Of a stretch of 64,000 nucleotides of DNA, positions 17,270-27,700 are shown piece after piece (the stretch's first letter is position 1; every line of letters begins with the position of its first letter). The DNA comes from Flavobacterium sp. Sd200. Its GTDB lineage: Bacteria > Bacteroidota > Bacteroidia > Flavobacteriales > Flavobacteriaceae. The notes under the pieces were generated by a model. That model had not been told where the DNA came from. It saw only the letters and a list, made by a program, of their open reading frames with translations, and searched no databases. A program made the translations under genes and the position numbers. The stretch lies in the NCBI RefSeq assembly GCF_009826935.1, contig NZ_WUMN01000005.1, positions 1 to 64,000 on the forward strand, written 5' to 3'.

Positions 17270-17810
17270 AATACTGTTTACAGGGCATATGATTGATAAA
17301 CAGGAAAGGGAGGTGCCCCGCTTTCCTCCTGATAAAGAAATCAGTGCGCGCAAAAAAATGCTAAAATGTTTAAAAAAAATAATCAAGGATAATCCCTCCA
17401 ATTCCTATATAGGCATTGCCGGAGGTGCAAATGGGGGAGATATATTGTTTCATGAACTGTGTGATGAGTTAGGTATTAAAACTAAAATTTATATTGCCAT
17501 GCCTGTAGAACAGTTTAAAGAAAACTCTGTAGTATTTGCAGGTAAGAATTGGGAGGAACGTTTTGATAAATTAATAGGTACCCGCCCCCCAATAATAAAT
17601 TTAATTGATGAAAAAGACCTGATAAACCCATGGGAGCAAATCAATATAGTGATGCTGAATTCAGCACTTAAAGGAGGGCCAAAGAATGCTGCGATAATAG
17701 CATTATGGGATAAGAAAAAAGGAGACGGACGTGGAGGTACATACCATATTGTAAATAACAAAATAACTGAGGAAGTAAAAAAATATATTATTGATATAAC
17801 AAAAATTTAA
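17259..17810 (+). CDS. SLOG-like / TRAFs-binding-type Rossmann protein
   Basis: A 183-aa protein with 'ILFTGHMIDKQEREVPRFPP' at the N-terminus and the glycine-rich nucleotide motif GGANGGD (55-61). 'IAMPVEQFKENSVVFAG' and 'WEERFDKL' follow, and it ends with 'GDGRGGTYHIVN'. This set of motifs is the one I know from proteins annotated as TRAFs-binding-domain, which are related to the SLOG/LOG superfamily of nucleotide-ligand sensors. In Thoeris, a SLOG domain senses the product of a TIR enzyme. A similar sensor-effector pairing with the TIR gene at 9843 is an inference. The ATG at 17259 lies inside the patatin gene, so it is translationally coupled and last in the operon. Confidence 0.7.
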   Translation: MEFKILFTGHMIDKQEREVPRFPPDKEISARKKMLKCLKKIIKDNPSNSYIGIAGGANGGDILFHELCDELGIKTKIYIAMPVEQFKENSVVFAGKNWEERFDKLIGTRPPIINLIDEKDLINPWEQINIVMLNSALKGGPKNAAIIALWDKKKGDGRGGTYHIVNNKITEEVKKYIIDITKI

Positions 17811-17996
17811 TTATAAACGTTACTATATAATAGTGATTTAATTTAAATAAAACACTATTCCACACATCTCAAATAAATTACCTCCTAATAAATAACGAAC
17901 AAAAATCCTTTTTTACAAAATTAGGCAACAGTGATAATGACTTTATAAAAATAAATCACTTGAACAATACACAAATACCCTTACACACCACACACT

Positions 17997-18644
17997 ATGA
18001 ATATTTTAATTGTCGATGACCATCCGGTAATGATTGAAGTGTACGAATATATCTTAAGTACATCAACCAAAATAAACTATAACTTAACCTGTGTTAGTAG
18101 CTGCGAAGAAGCTCATGATACACTCACCGAAAAAAAACTCACCAATACTTTTTCATTAGCAATTCTAGACTATAAACTTCCGGAATACAGCCACATGAAC
18201 ATTACCAATGGATGCGATATAGCAAGGCTTGTTAGAGCATACAATCCAAAATGTAAAATTGTGATGGTAACAGGCCAGAATAAAATTTTATTTATCTATG
18301 ACCTTTTGCATAAAATATATCCTGAGGCATTAATCCTGAAAAATGACCTTGTAATAAATCATCTTCCTCAAATTATTGAAAGTGTATTAGATGGTAATCA
18401 CTACTATAGTGCTACTGTTAAAAGTTATACCGCTAAAATGTGGAATGAAAACCTGACCTTAGACGAAGATGACCGAACAATCATTTTTAATCTTCAAAAA
18501 GGACATAAAGTTAAAGACCTTCCTAAAATTATTAATCTATCGGCAAGTACAATTCAAAGAAGAATTTTTAATATAAAAAAGATTTTCAAAGTTGATGACG
18601 ATAGCAGCCTTATACTTGAACTGACATCGAGGGGTTTTTTGTAA
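17997..18644 (+). CDS. Orphan response regulator (REC plus HTH)
   Basis: A 215-aa protein. The REC domain has the acidic pair D7-D8 in 'MNILIVDDHPVMI', phosphoacceptor D58 in 'LAILDYKLPE', Thr in 'IVMVTGQN' and Lys in 'ALILKND'. A C-terminal helix-turn-helix spans about residues 155-200 ('LDEDDRTIIFNLQKG', 'LSASTIQRRIFNIKKIFKV'), a somewhat divergent LuxR/NarL type. No histidine kinase lies in the window, so its partner is elsewhere. Its position 136 bases upstream of the giant-protein cluster on the same strand suggests it controls that cluster. Confidence 0.85.
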   Translation: MNILIVDDHPVMIEVYEYILSTSTKINYNLTCVSSCEEAHDTLTEKKLTNTFSLAILDYKLPEYSHMNITNGCDIARLVRAYNPKCKIVMVTGQNKILFIYDLLHKIYPEALILKNDLVINHLPQIIESVLDGNHYYSATVKSYTAKMWNENLTLDEDDRTIIFNLQKGHKVKDLPKIINLSASTIQRRIFNIKKIFKVDDDSSLILELTSRGFL

Positions 18645-18661
18645 GTATAATTACTTAATAT

Positions 18662-18700
18662 TTTAACAAGAATGAGCATAAAACACCCATTCTTGTTAAA
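18662..18700 (+). promoter_or_regulatory. Hairpin between response regulator and giant-protein cluster
   Basis: A 13-bp perfect inverted repeat (TTTAACAAGAATG at 18662-18674 with CATTCTTGTTAAA at 18688-18700) and a 13-nt loop. There is no T run after it, so it is either a weak terminator for the regulator gene or a dyad operator for the downstream cluster, 81 bases before its first ATG. Confidence 0.5.
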
Positions 18701-18780
18701 TATCAATATACTAACACTTTACACATACTAATTGTGGGTATTTTTTTGTTATTTTATGAAAACCAATCCCACTTTTAATT

Positions 18781-20904
18781 ATGGAAAATTTCGATTCAGT
18801 TTCGCATTTTTTCACCAATCCAAATCAAATAAGCCAAAGCTCGGCATCAGCACAGGGTTTTGGTCCTGTCTCTGCAACCCAGTATCGCATCAGCACCGTT
18901 TTTACAGCTACAAATACAGCTAAGGCTTATGCTATTTGTAAGGGCGTTGTTTTGATACAGTCAAATTCAAATTCTCCCAATAAAGTTAACCTTATATTAA
19001 AACCCTACAAGCAACCCATTAGCGGAGTTAATATTAAATATTTTATTTATCGCGGATTACAAAAAAGTGATTTTTTCACAGGTAATCTGGTTAATGAAAA
19101 TGATACGGGAAGCTCTGATTTTATAGATAAAATACGTACAGATTTTAGTGAATTTCATGCTACCGAGCCAAACCCTAACCCTCCATTCCTCGCTAAGTAT
19201 ATAGGTTTTGATACGACATTTCCTGGTGAACGTTTAATAGACGATTTTTTCTTTAAACAATCCCAATATGTAGAGAGCAATGGTGAGTTTATTGAAGATG
19301 ACGAGGGCTTTGGGGCATTCGAGTTACCTATCATAAACCAGGGAGCATCCTTAGGATATTTTACACCAGGCGACTGCGCTGTAGATGTAGTATTAGACTA
19401 TGGTGATTACAAACCTTTAGGCGAAGTAGGCGAATTTAAATTTGACCTGGCCTACGCCCGTGCAAATGTTGCTGTAATAGAACTTCCCGGGACAAGTACT
19501 TATACAGATAAGGTTGTTAAAGAACAAATATTTCAGTTTCTGGATGTAGCAGCCTATTTTGGCTCTCATGCCCCAAATGGTAAAGTAATTATAGACAATA
19601 ACGGCACAAAACAAAATCTAACCGGAGCCGATATTTACACCAATGTTCTTAATAATTTCATTACAAAAAACAACTTATACCTCTATATCCAAAGCGACAG
19701 GACACGGTCTTATAACTTTTATAACAACTACAATATAGGCCAAACAACCAACTCACTGAAATATGGGCTTACAGCAAGTTCACTCACAGATAGAAGTTAC
19801 AGCACACAGGGCTGGCCTATAATTATAGAATCTCCATCATCAGCAAGTATATTTTTACAGTTTATAACAGACAATAATGTAAACACTGTACTTTATGGGC
19901 AAAAAGGAACTGTTGTAAATGCTGCAAAAAATAACTTTAGTAATGCTGATGATTTATTACTCCCTCCTGACGAAAATGGAAATTTAAGTGTACTGACCAA
20001 AGTTTTAGAACTTACAAATCCGGTTTCGGCAACTAATGCACCTATAATAAGTACGTTTAATATAATTATTTACCAGGGTATTGCATACAGCTATGTTGCT
20101 GACGAAACAGTTGATGAAAATAACAATCCGGTTACAGTATATGCACAACCCAATTTTTTTGATGATGTTTTTGACCTGATTAATGCTGAACCGATTTTTC
20201 AAAGTGATGGCACAGACTATTCTGTAATAAATTCGAAAAAACTTAAACTGATTAATGAGTATTACAACAATAAACAACAGGGTATCTCTGCTGTGCAAAC
20301 ACTCGTAGTGAAAGACAGTATAGCAACAGGCGATGAGGCAAGCCCTTATTTAAAGCGTGTAGCTTATATTACGGAAACGGTAGAGATGCTTAATAACCCA
20401 ATATCATTATCCGTTAAAGTGGCATCAAATATAAATTCAACAACTGCTACAAACAAACATACGAATCCACAATCCAATTATATATTTCAAAGTCCTTATT
20501 ATACAAGTGTTCAACTATTTACAGATAATTCTGTTATTGTAGGGTTGCAATTAAATATCATTGATGAAGGAACTCCTTCCAAAATTGCTTTAGGTATAAC
20601 GCAAGCGGAAAATATTCCACTAAAAGCAATTATTAATACATTAAATCTTCAAAATCCAAAACTGTTCTTACAAGATTTACACAAATTAAAAAAAGATTTT
20701 ATATCTCCGGAGGGAATTAAATTTCGAAAATATAAATTGGTGATTGTTGGTGATAACATTAATAGCGTAGGCAAAATTTATTTTCCCGATAATGATATTT
20801 ATATATACTCATTAGACAGAAGATTTTATTTTTCTGCTGCATATAGCCAATATGTGACTGTTGATGAATATGATTTTAATAAATTAATCTTAAGCGTGGA
20901 ATAA
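18781..20904 (+). CDS. Unrecognised 707-aa protein, first gene of the giant-protein cluster
   Basis: I do not recognise this protein. It has no signal peptide or transmembrane helix and starts 'MENFDSVSHFFTNPNQISQS'. The body is rich in Asn, Tyr, Ser and Asp with alternating beta-strand patterns ('VNIKYFIYRGLQKSDFF', 'VDVVLDYGDYKPLGEVG'), as in structural or adhesive proteins. There is no catalytic motif. The start is the ATG at 18781, since an earlier ATG at 18756 is in another frame. The stop overlaps the start of the next gene (TAATG), so the two are coupled. The context of giant leaderless proteins plus a tail-fibre-like protein suggests a structural component of an assembled particle or surface complex; this is inference. 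Confidence 0.7.
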   Translation: MENFDSVSHFFTNPNQISQSSASAQGFGPVSATQYRISTVFTATNTAKAYAICKGVVLIQSNSNSPNKVNLILKPYKQPISGVNIKYFIYRGLQKSDFFTGNLVNENDTGSSDFIDKIRTDFSEFHATEPNPNPPFLAKYIGFDTTFPGERLIDDFFFKQSQYVESNGEFIEDDEGFGAFELPIINQGASLGYFTPGDCAVDVVLDYGDYKPLGEVGEFKFDLAYARANVAVIELPGTSTYTDKVVKEQIFQFLDVAAYFGSHAPNGKVIIDNNGTKQNLTGADIYTNVLNNFITKNNLYLYIQSDRTRSYNFYNNYNIGQTTNSLKYGLTASSLTDRSYSTQGWPIIIESPSSASIFLQFITDNNVNTVLYGQKGTVVNAAKNNFSNADDLLLPPDENGNLSVLTKVLELTNPVSATNAPIISTFNIIIYQGIAYSYVADETVDENNNPVTVYAQPNFFDDVFDLINAEPIFQSDGTDYSVINSKKLKLINEYYNNKQQGISAVQTLVVKDSIATGDEASPYLKRVAYITETVEMLNNPISLSVKVASNINSTTATNKHTNPQSNYIFQSPYYTSVQLFTDNSVIVGLQLNIIDEGTPSKIALGITQAENIPLKAIINTLNLQNPKLFLQDLHKLKKDFISPEGIKFRKYKLVIVGDNINSVGKIYFPDNDIYIYSLDRRFYFSAAYSQYVTVDEYDFNKLILSVE

Positions 20905-23900
20905 TGGAACAAGTTGTTATTTTACATACCGGAGGAACACCTGTAAAACTAAATAATAAGTTTACAGGATTAATATTTGACGTTGATGGATGGCTTAATG
21001 AATTTAAATATAATAATGTTTCATATAAATTTTATAGTCATGAAAGTTTCAGACGTGCAGACCAAAACCGAAAAGGTTTATCAAATTACTTTAATGTTTC
21101 AAAATATCTATTATATATACAATATATAGGAAATGAAATACCTACAGCATATGACCTTGTAAATTTAGAAACATTTGACTTTAAACCTTTCATCGCAAGT
21201 GTTGGAGATAATGTGAGCGTCAATATAGTTAATTTTGAATATCCTTACAATTACTACTATAAAAATAAAAAATATTCTTTCAATGTTGAGATAGATCCTG
21301 TAACTAATAATGTACGGAGATATATTGACCTTGAAACGCAAAAATTAAATTTTCCTGCTAATGCAACAGCGGTGGATAATTACATTAACTTGAACATAGG
21401 ACCCACGGGTTATTTTTTTAAAAAAAATGGTGGTGATCAAATAGAAATATGGCAAATAGACGATTTTAAAAAAGCTACGTTCTGCCGAATCTTAACTTTA
21501 TCTGCATTTGTAATTTCTTATATAAACAAGGATATATTTAGTAAAATCATAGATTCTACTACCGAATTAGTACTTGATGCTGCGGCTAATAGTAGCACTC
21601 CTGATATTATTGGCCTAACAGATATTGAAATAATGATATTCTTACTTAAAAAGAGTTGGGGCTATTATTATATCCCTGGTAGCAACTTACCTCATCGAGA
21701 AGATTTTGATGCCGTATTATCCAATACACCAAATGAAGAAGAATATCTAACCTATCTAAATTCACTGGACAACTTTTACAATCAGGCGTATGTTTTGCAA
21801 GACTTGTTAGCTGCACAACCTGCAGAAAAAAAATTCAAACCTTTAATGGCACTATTACCCGTTCCTGCTTTAATATTAGTGCCATTGAGATTAAGAATAG
21901 AGGTGTTGAAGGATTTAATGAAAAATCCAATTAATCAACAGATAGAGCTTTTTGTTCTAAGAATTATTCACTCAATTAGTAATGATGATGCTAATATTTT
22001 TTTAGATTTCTTATTAAAAAAAGAAGATGGTCTTACAACTGTTTTTCAGGTTTTATATGAAAAAATGGATGATGAGCGGCTCACAAGACTGCCATTTCTT
22101 TCACTTGTAGTATATGAATTGCCTAATAGAATGCACTTTGTAACTGCATTGTTTAATTTATGGAAGGTCTCAAAATATAACTTTTATCGCCCTGACGGTT
22201 TTATAAATCAACAATGTTATTTTTTTACAGATGAGGGTAGACCATATGTAAAATACAGTAATGGTAAACTAAAAGAAATAATTTTAGAATATGGTCAAAG
22301 TGAGTTGGACATTTTTCCTGAATCAGATATTCCAACATTAAAACTTTTCGTTGCAACTTCAGTAAATTATAAATGTCTTAAAGCTTTAGAAGGAATATTT
22401 GTTACGATTGAAAAAGATGTAAATTACATAAGATATTATGAAACTCAAGGTGGTGGTCATATTACAGGAACTTCTGTACCCTCAAAAAAAACAGAAACAC
22501 AATATCATCTTTATCAGCCTCTAACTATTACAGGGCATAAAACACAGGGAGTAGTAATACCTAATGAGACAAGTATACCCGCTTTTCTTTTTTATTATAC
22601 TCAAGATTATGAAAAGCTTAAACAAATTGATGCAGCAATATCTTTGGCAATAGAAATTGGAATCGAAGCAATTGCATTTTTTTATTTAACCGGAGGGCTA
22701 ACAACATTAAAGCATCTTGGTCATTTACGTGAATTACTAAATATTCAGGCAGCAATAGAGGGTGGAATAGCAGCAAATGAGACTGTCTTAATTTGGACAG
22801 GTTTAGAAGCAGGTACAGAAGTTTTTAGTGTCACAGCAAGTGTAATTTCTTCTTTATCTAATTACAACGCCACAATTCTACCGGAAGGACCTGAAAGAGA
22901 TCAGCAAATTGAGGTTAGCAAAACCTTTATGTGGCTATCTATTATTTCTGCCGGAGGTGCAGCATTATTTAGATACAAAGCCGTAAAATCAGCAGAACAG
23001 GTTTTAAATTCAATTGCTGATGGCATAAACACTAATATCCCTTCGAATGTATTAGAGGTTTTAACACATTTAAAAGGACAGAAAACCGTTGCATTGGCAC
23101 AATTTCAGGGTAGTTTAGCTAGTTATAATAATATAACAGCCAAATTGAATAGCTATACCGATGAATTAAAAGCAGCTTTTTGGACCGATTTCAATAGTGT
23201 ACAAGATAGTACATTTTGGAATAGATTAAACTCAAATCAACAATATATTGATAATTGGAGAGACCTTTATTTAATGGGAGCTCCTGAACGAATGTCTATT
23301 AATTTTGTATCTGACACCCCATTAGTAAACGGAATGGTAACATATTATCAAGTATCAGGATTAAAAGAAATATTAATACCATTAGCATATAATGAAAAAG
23401 TTAACTTTTTTAGAAAGTATTCACAGCTTGATAACACCACTTTTCAAAAAATAACAAATCAACCTAATAGGTTAGAGTTAATTATAGAATATGAAAGAGG
23501 TTTTAAAACGGGGCCGGATAAATTCGATGATAATGATATAATGGATATTATAGCATCAGATTTAGAAGAATCACATATAAATTTGTTAAGAATTAAAAAT
23601 ACTACAATACTTAGAGAGGCATTACAGGAATATATTGATAGAATTAATAATCAAACAATTCCTGTAGATAGAATTATACAAATTCATGATGGAGAGCCAT
23701 TTACATTTTTTAGCACACCGCCAAATCCAAATAGAAGGGCAGCGAGAATAAAAAGAACTAATACATTACTAGTAGAAATTCAAAAATATTCCGATGGTAT
23801 TCCAAGTGGAGATATTATTAAAGAAAACTATTTGAGTGGTGACCAAATTTCAATACAAAAAATTCTAAATGAAGTCCCTCAAAGCCAATTAGATTCATCT

Positions 23901-24224
23901 TTTTTTAGAGATATAACAAATCATGATGAATTTAATATATTTAAAAGAAAAGCATTTGATTTAGGAGATAAAAATCCTGGCGGAATATCAAGGTCACGTG
24001 TTGATGATAGTGAGGTTAAATTTATATATAATTTTTTAAATGATCATTGGAATACAGCTGACCGTTTCGATATTGTATTTGAATCGAAATTGTACACCTG
24101 CCAAAGTTGTCAGGGATATTATACCTATTTATTAAAGATGGGAGATGAATTCGGAAAAACTTTAAACATTACTGTTAAGTCTAATCCAAAAATCGGTACA
24201 GCTAGTGATATAATAATAAATTAA
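20904..24224 (+). CDS. Large toxin-like protein with deaminase-like C-terminus
   Basis: A 1106-aa protein without a signal peptide. The long N-terminal part is unfamiliar, and a hydrophobic, Gly/Ala-rich region (about residues 570-680) resembles the membrane-inserting segment of polymorphic toxins. The last ~75 residues carry D1035-S-E1037 and, 29 residues on, C1066-Q-S-C1069 in 'SKLYTCQSCQGYYTYL'. This is the [HCD]xE...CxxC zinc signature of toxin deaminases of the BURPS668_1122/SCP1.201 kind. The substrate (nucleic-acid base or free nucleotide) cannot be told. The gene is visibly more AT-rich than the 24.7-33.2 kb gene. A small SMI1-like gene follows 7 bases downstream, as expected for an immunity gene. 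Confidence 0.7.
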   Translation: MEQVVILHTGGTPVKLNNKFTGLIFDVDGWLNEFKYNNVSYKFYSHESFRRADQNRKGLSNYFNVSKYLLYIQYIGNEIPTAYDLVNLETFDFKPFIASVGDNVSVNIVNFEYPYNYYYKNKKYSFNVEIDPVTNNVRRYIDLETQKLNFPANATAVDNYINLNIGPTGYFFKKNGGDQIEIWQIDDFKKATFCRILTLSAFVISYINKDIFSKIIDSTTELVLDAAANSSTPDIIGLTDIEIMIFLLKKSWGYYYIPGSNLPHREDFDAVLSNTPNEEEYLTYLNSLDNFYNQAYVLQDLLAAQPAEKKFKPLMALLPVPALILVPLRLRIEVLKDLMKNPINQQIELFVLRIIHSISNDDANIFLDFLLKKEDGLTTVFQVLYEKMDDERLTRLPFLSLVVYELPNRMHFVTALFNLWKVSKYNFYRPDGFINQQCYFFTDEGRPYVKYSNGKLKEIILEYGQSELDIFPESDIPTLKLFVATSVNYKCLKALEGIFVTIEKDVNYIRYYETQGGGHITGTSVPSKKTETQYHLYQPLTITGHKTQGVVIPNETSIPAFLFYYTQDYEKLKQIDAAISLAIEIGIEAIAFFYLTGGLTTLKHLGHLRELLNIQAAIEGGIAANETVLIWTGLEAGTEVFSVTASVISSLSNYNATILPEGPERDQQIEVSKTFMWLSIISAGGAALFRYKAVKSAEQVLNSIADGINTNIPSNVLEVLTHLKGQKTVALAQFQGSLASYNNITAKLNSYTDELKAAFWTDFNSVQDSTFWNRLNSNQQYIDNWRDLYLMGAPERMSINFVSDTPLVNGMVTYYQVSGLKEILIPLAYNEKVNFFRKYSQLDNTTFQKITNQPNRLELIIEYERGFKTGPDKFDDNDIMDIIASDLEESHINLLRIKNTTILREALQEYIDRINNQTIPVDRIIQIHDGEPFTFFSTPPNPNRRAARIKRTNTLLVEIQKYSDGIPSGDIIKENYLSGDQISIQKILNEVPQSQLDSSFFRDITNHDEFNIFKRKAFDLGDKNPGGISRSRVDDSEVKFIYNFLNDHWNTADRFDIVFESKLYTCQSCQGYYTYLLKMGDEFGKTLNITVKSNPKIGTASDIIIN

Positions 24225-24231
24225 AATTGAT

Positions 24232-24696
24232 ATGGAAATAAATTATTTACAAATGTTAAGGGATAATCCCACTAAATGGGGAACAGATAATATGACTATT
24301 CAGCCCTTATCAGAATCTGCTATTTCATCGTTGGAATATATTTATAATGGAGGACAACCTTTTCCAATAGCACTAAAAGAATTGCTGTTTCTTGCAGGTA
24401 ATTATTGTTATGTGCTTGACTATGGAATTGAAGAAACACGAGAGGAACTTCAGGAATATATAAGGGAAAGCTTAGAAGAAAACAATAAACAAATGTTACA
24501 TCCATTTTTTGCTATTGATGCATACAATGGTAACGATCAATTTTTATTTGTCTACTTAAATCAGGGTGAAGACCCAGCGGTTTATGAAGCTTTATTTTAT
24601 AAAGATACAAATTGGTTTTATATGATATCCCCCAAGCTTTCTACATATATATCAAGCCTTATAGAAAGAACAAAACAAGGAAGAAACCCTTTTTGA
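24232..24696 (+). CDS. Probable immunity protein, SMI1/KNR4 (SUKH)-like
   Basis: A 154-aa acidic protein without a signal peptide. The segment 'PLSESAISSLEYIYNGGQPF' followed by 'PIALKELLFLAGNYCYVLDYG', and the late 'DAYNGNDQFLFVYLNQGEDPAVYEALF', fit the SUKH pattern. In that pattern a helix with a Pro-x-x-(L/F)K-x-(L/F)L motif is followed by strands that end in 'F..YL..GEDP.VY'. SUKH proteins are common immunity proteins for nuclease and deaminase toxins. It sits 7 bases after the toxin-like gene and is equally AT-rich, so the pair looks like a cassette. The family assignment is moderate; the immunity role rests mainly on position. Confidence 0.65.
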   Translation: MEINYLQMLRDNPTKWGTDNMTIQPLSESAISSLEYIYNGGQPFPIALKELLFLAGNYCYVLDYGIEETREELQEYIRESLEENNKQMLHPFFAIDAYNGNDQFLFVYLNQGEDPAVYEALFYKDTNWFYMISPKLSTYISSLIERTKQGRNPF

Positions 24697-24705
24697 TAAT
24701 TAATT

Positions 24706-27700
24706 ATGCCAGCAATCACACCCACTATAGCAAGAAGATACTATCCCCGTCTGTCGGAGATAGTATCTGTAGAAGAACTGCCGGAATTCCTTTCTTTTCT
24801 ACAGGAAGCCTCCAATGCCATTTTTAGCAAAATACATTATAAAAACCTGCAGTACTCTAAAAGCTATAGGGGCGATAGTGCATTTTACAGCCTCGATATA
24901 GTTACCAAAGAGCCTTTAGCCCTGCCTTTACCGGGAGGTTTAGAGCTGGTTTTAAACCCCGATGCTTCTAACACAAGCATATCATCGTTTCCGGTAGCTC
25001 TCGAATATCAGTGGGAGATACTGGCCTACCTGCACTCATTCAGCCTTGAAAATTTTTCTTTCTCGCTCGAAGCATTTTATACTATTGGCCTTCAGGTTTT
25101 CCGTTTAGATGAAAATCAGGTATTTGCGCAGGGGCTCAACTTTTTTACCAGTCCGGCATCAGATAACACCACAAAGTATGAGCAATTAGTTACCGATATT
25201 AATAACCGATATACAAATGCAGGCTTTCAATTGCCACAGGAACCAACAGTTGATTCTATTGTACAGGCAATAAGGGCAAACGAGTTTTTGTCGACCCCAA
25301 ACGAGGTATTATTTAACATCTATATAGTAAACTCTGATACCAATTTAGCGGCAAAAAACTTGCAAAGGTTTTTCAATATTATGGTGCCTCAGGGCATTGA
25401 AGCTTACATAAAAAATATAATCACCCCAAAGGCAAAGGCCTCCCTTGGCCTTAGTGCAGGACTAACATTTCCTCGCGAGTATTTACAGCCTGTATATGGG
25501 CCTTTAGGTGAGAACCCATTTGGAGATCCGCAGCCGGAACATCCACTTGAAATTATTCCGGCAGAAGATGCCGAAGGCACCCCAAAAGTAACCCTAAAAT
25601 TTGCCGAGGCCACTTTTTATGCAGATACACAACAGGGGTTAGGCTACGCACTCGACCTGAGTATAGATACAAATACATATGCACAAATAGGTAATACAGG
25701 GATTATTATATATATTAATAACTTAAAAATAGATCTCAGTAAAACAACCAATATTCCTGAGGCTGATGCCGATGGCCGCCCTGCAGATTTTACAGGTGTA
25801 TATGCGCAGCAGCTGGATGTTTACCTCCCAAAAAAGTGGTTTAAAAGTATTCAGGAAGATACTACATTAGCCATTAAAGGCAAAACTATTTTAGTGGGCA
25901 CTGGCGGGTTTTCGGGCACAATTGCACTGGAAACTTTTGACGGCGGCAACCCTCCCGGAGAAACTGATTATTTATGGTTTAACATAGGTAACGAAAACGG
26001 TTTTAAGATAGGCTTCAATGCCTTCGATATTACTTTTAAGCAAAGCAAAGTCATATCCTCCCGTATTAGAGCCGCTTTAGAAGTAAAAAAATTCAAATAT
26101 CCTTCCACCCACCCTACCCTGGCAGGCCAACCTGTGGAAATTCTTGTTGAGGGCCAGATATTCGACGATGGCGATTTCAGGCTAACAGGTACTGTACAGG
26201 ACTACCCTATTGTATTTCCGGAAGTATTTAGCTATAATTTAAAAACCGCCGAGCTTGGCCGTGAAGGTGACGATTTTTACCTGGGCACATCGGGTACTTT
26301 ACAGTTTGAAGGATTTTTAAAAGACAACCTTAATCTTGGCCCTATAGAAATTCAGCGCCTACGCATATACAGCGATGGCTCTATGGAGTTTGCCGGAGGA
26401 AGCATCAGCCTGCTTAAGCCTGTTGTATTAGAGCTTGGTCCTGTAGACATAACAGTATCTGCAATACACTATGGTTCGCATCAAAAAGAAGTAAACGGCC
26501 ACATGCGCAAGTTTAATTATTTTGGCTTTGATGGCGGCCTTAAAGTAGACCCACTTGGCGTCGAAATAAGGGGAGACGGCGTTAAGTTTTATTATTGCAC
26601 AGATGATGTAGAAGGACAGCCCAAACCCAATTCATATCTGCACATACAAACCCTCTATCTTGACCTTACAATACCTGTAAGCTCTCCGGTAGCAGTAATC
26701 AACGGATGGCTTTCTATACCAGACCCCGGAGTATCTAAAGAATATGCAGGCGGGCTCAAATTGCAGTTGCCAAAGGTTGGCATTACCGGCAGTGTCAACA
26801 TGAAACTAATGCCGAGATATCCAGCTTTTATTCTGGATGCCGAAATAGAATTTCCTGCCCCTATTCCGTTAGGAACTTTTGCAATATACGGTTTCCGTGG
26901 ACTACTGGGTTACAGGTATGTGGCAGAGAAAGAGGCTATAGGGTTAGTTTCGGGTGTAGACACCTGGTATGACTATTACAAAAAACCGCCACGTGGCATA
27001 CACGTGCTAAAATTTAGCGGCCCCAACCAAACCTCAAGATATAAAGACCCATTCTCTATTGGGGCGGGAGCTTCTTTGGGAACATCATTCGACAACGGCA
27101 CCGTAATCAACCTTAAAGTAATGATATTGCTTTCCGTGCCATCATTATTTATGCTTGACGGCAGGGCATCCATACTTTCTGCAAGACTGGGGCTGGAAGA
27201 TACTAAAGATCCTCCATTCTTTGCCATGGCAGCCATTGGAGACCACTCGCTCGAATTTGGTTTTGGCGCCGACTTTAAAATGCCAACAAGCAGTGGTGCA
27301 ATACTGGAGCTGTATGCAGATTTGCAGGCCGCTTTCTTCTTTAACGATTCTTCTAAATGGTTTGTGAATCTTGGTACTAAAGAAAAACCTACTGTCGCCA
27401 GGATATTGAGCCTTATTACCCTGAAAAGTTACCTTATGCTCTCAGCAAAGGGTATTGAGGCAGGTACAAGAGGTGAATTTGATTTCCAAAGAAATTATGC
27501 AGGTATTATAAGGGTACATGCATGGGCTTACATTGAAATAGGCGGTAAAATTAGCTTTGAGAAGCCACAATTTGGCGCTTATCTTGATGCCGGTGTAGGC
27601 GCAGATATCAACGTTAAGATTGTACGTTTGTATGCATCAGTACAAATACTATTTTCTGTTGAAGCTGCGAGGCCGTTCCTTATCTATGGCAAATTTATGC

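Noticed and set aside
18732..18923. Short open frame at the start of the 707-aa gene
   Set aside because: It overlaps the real gene in another frame and reads as a mistranslation of the same DNA.
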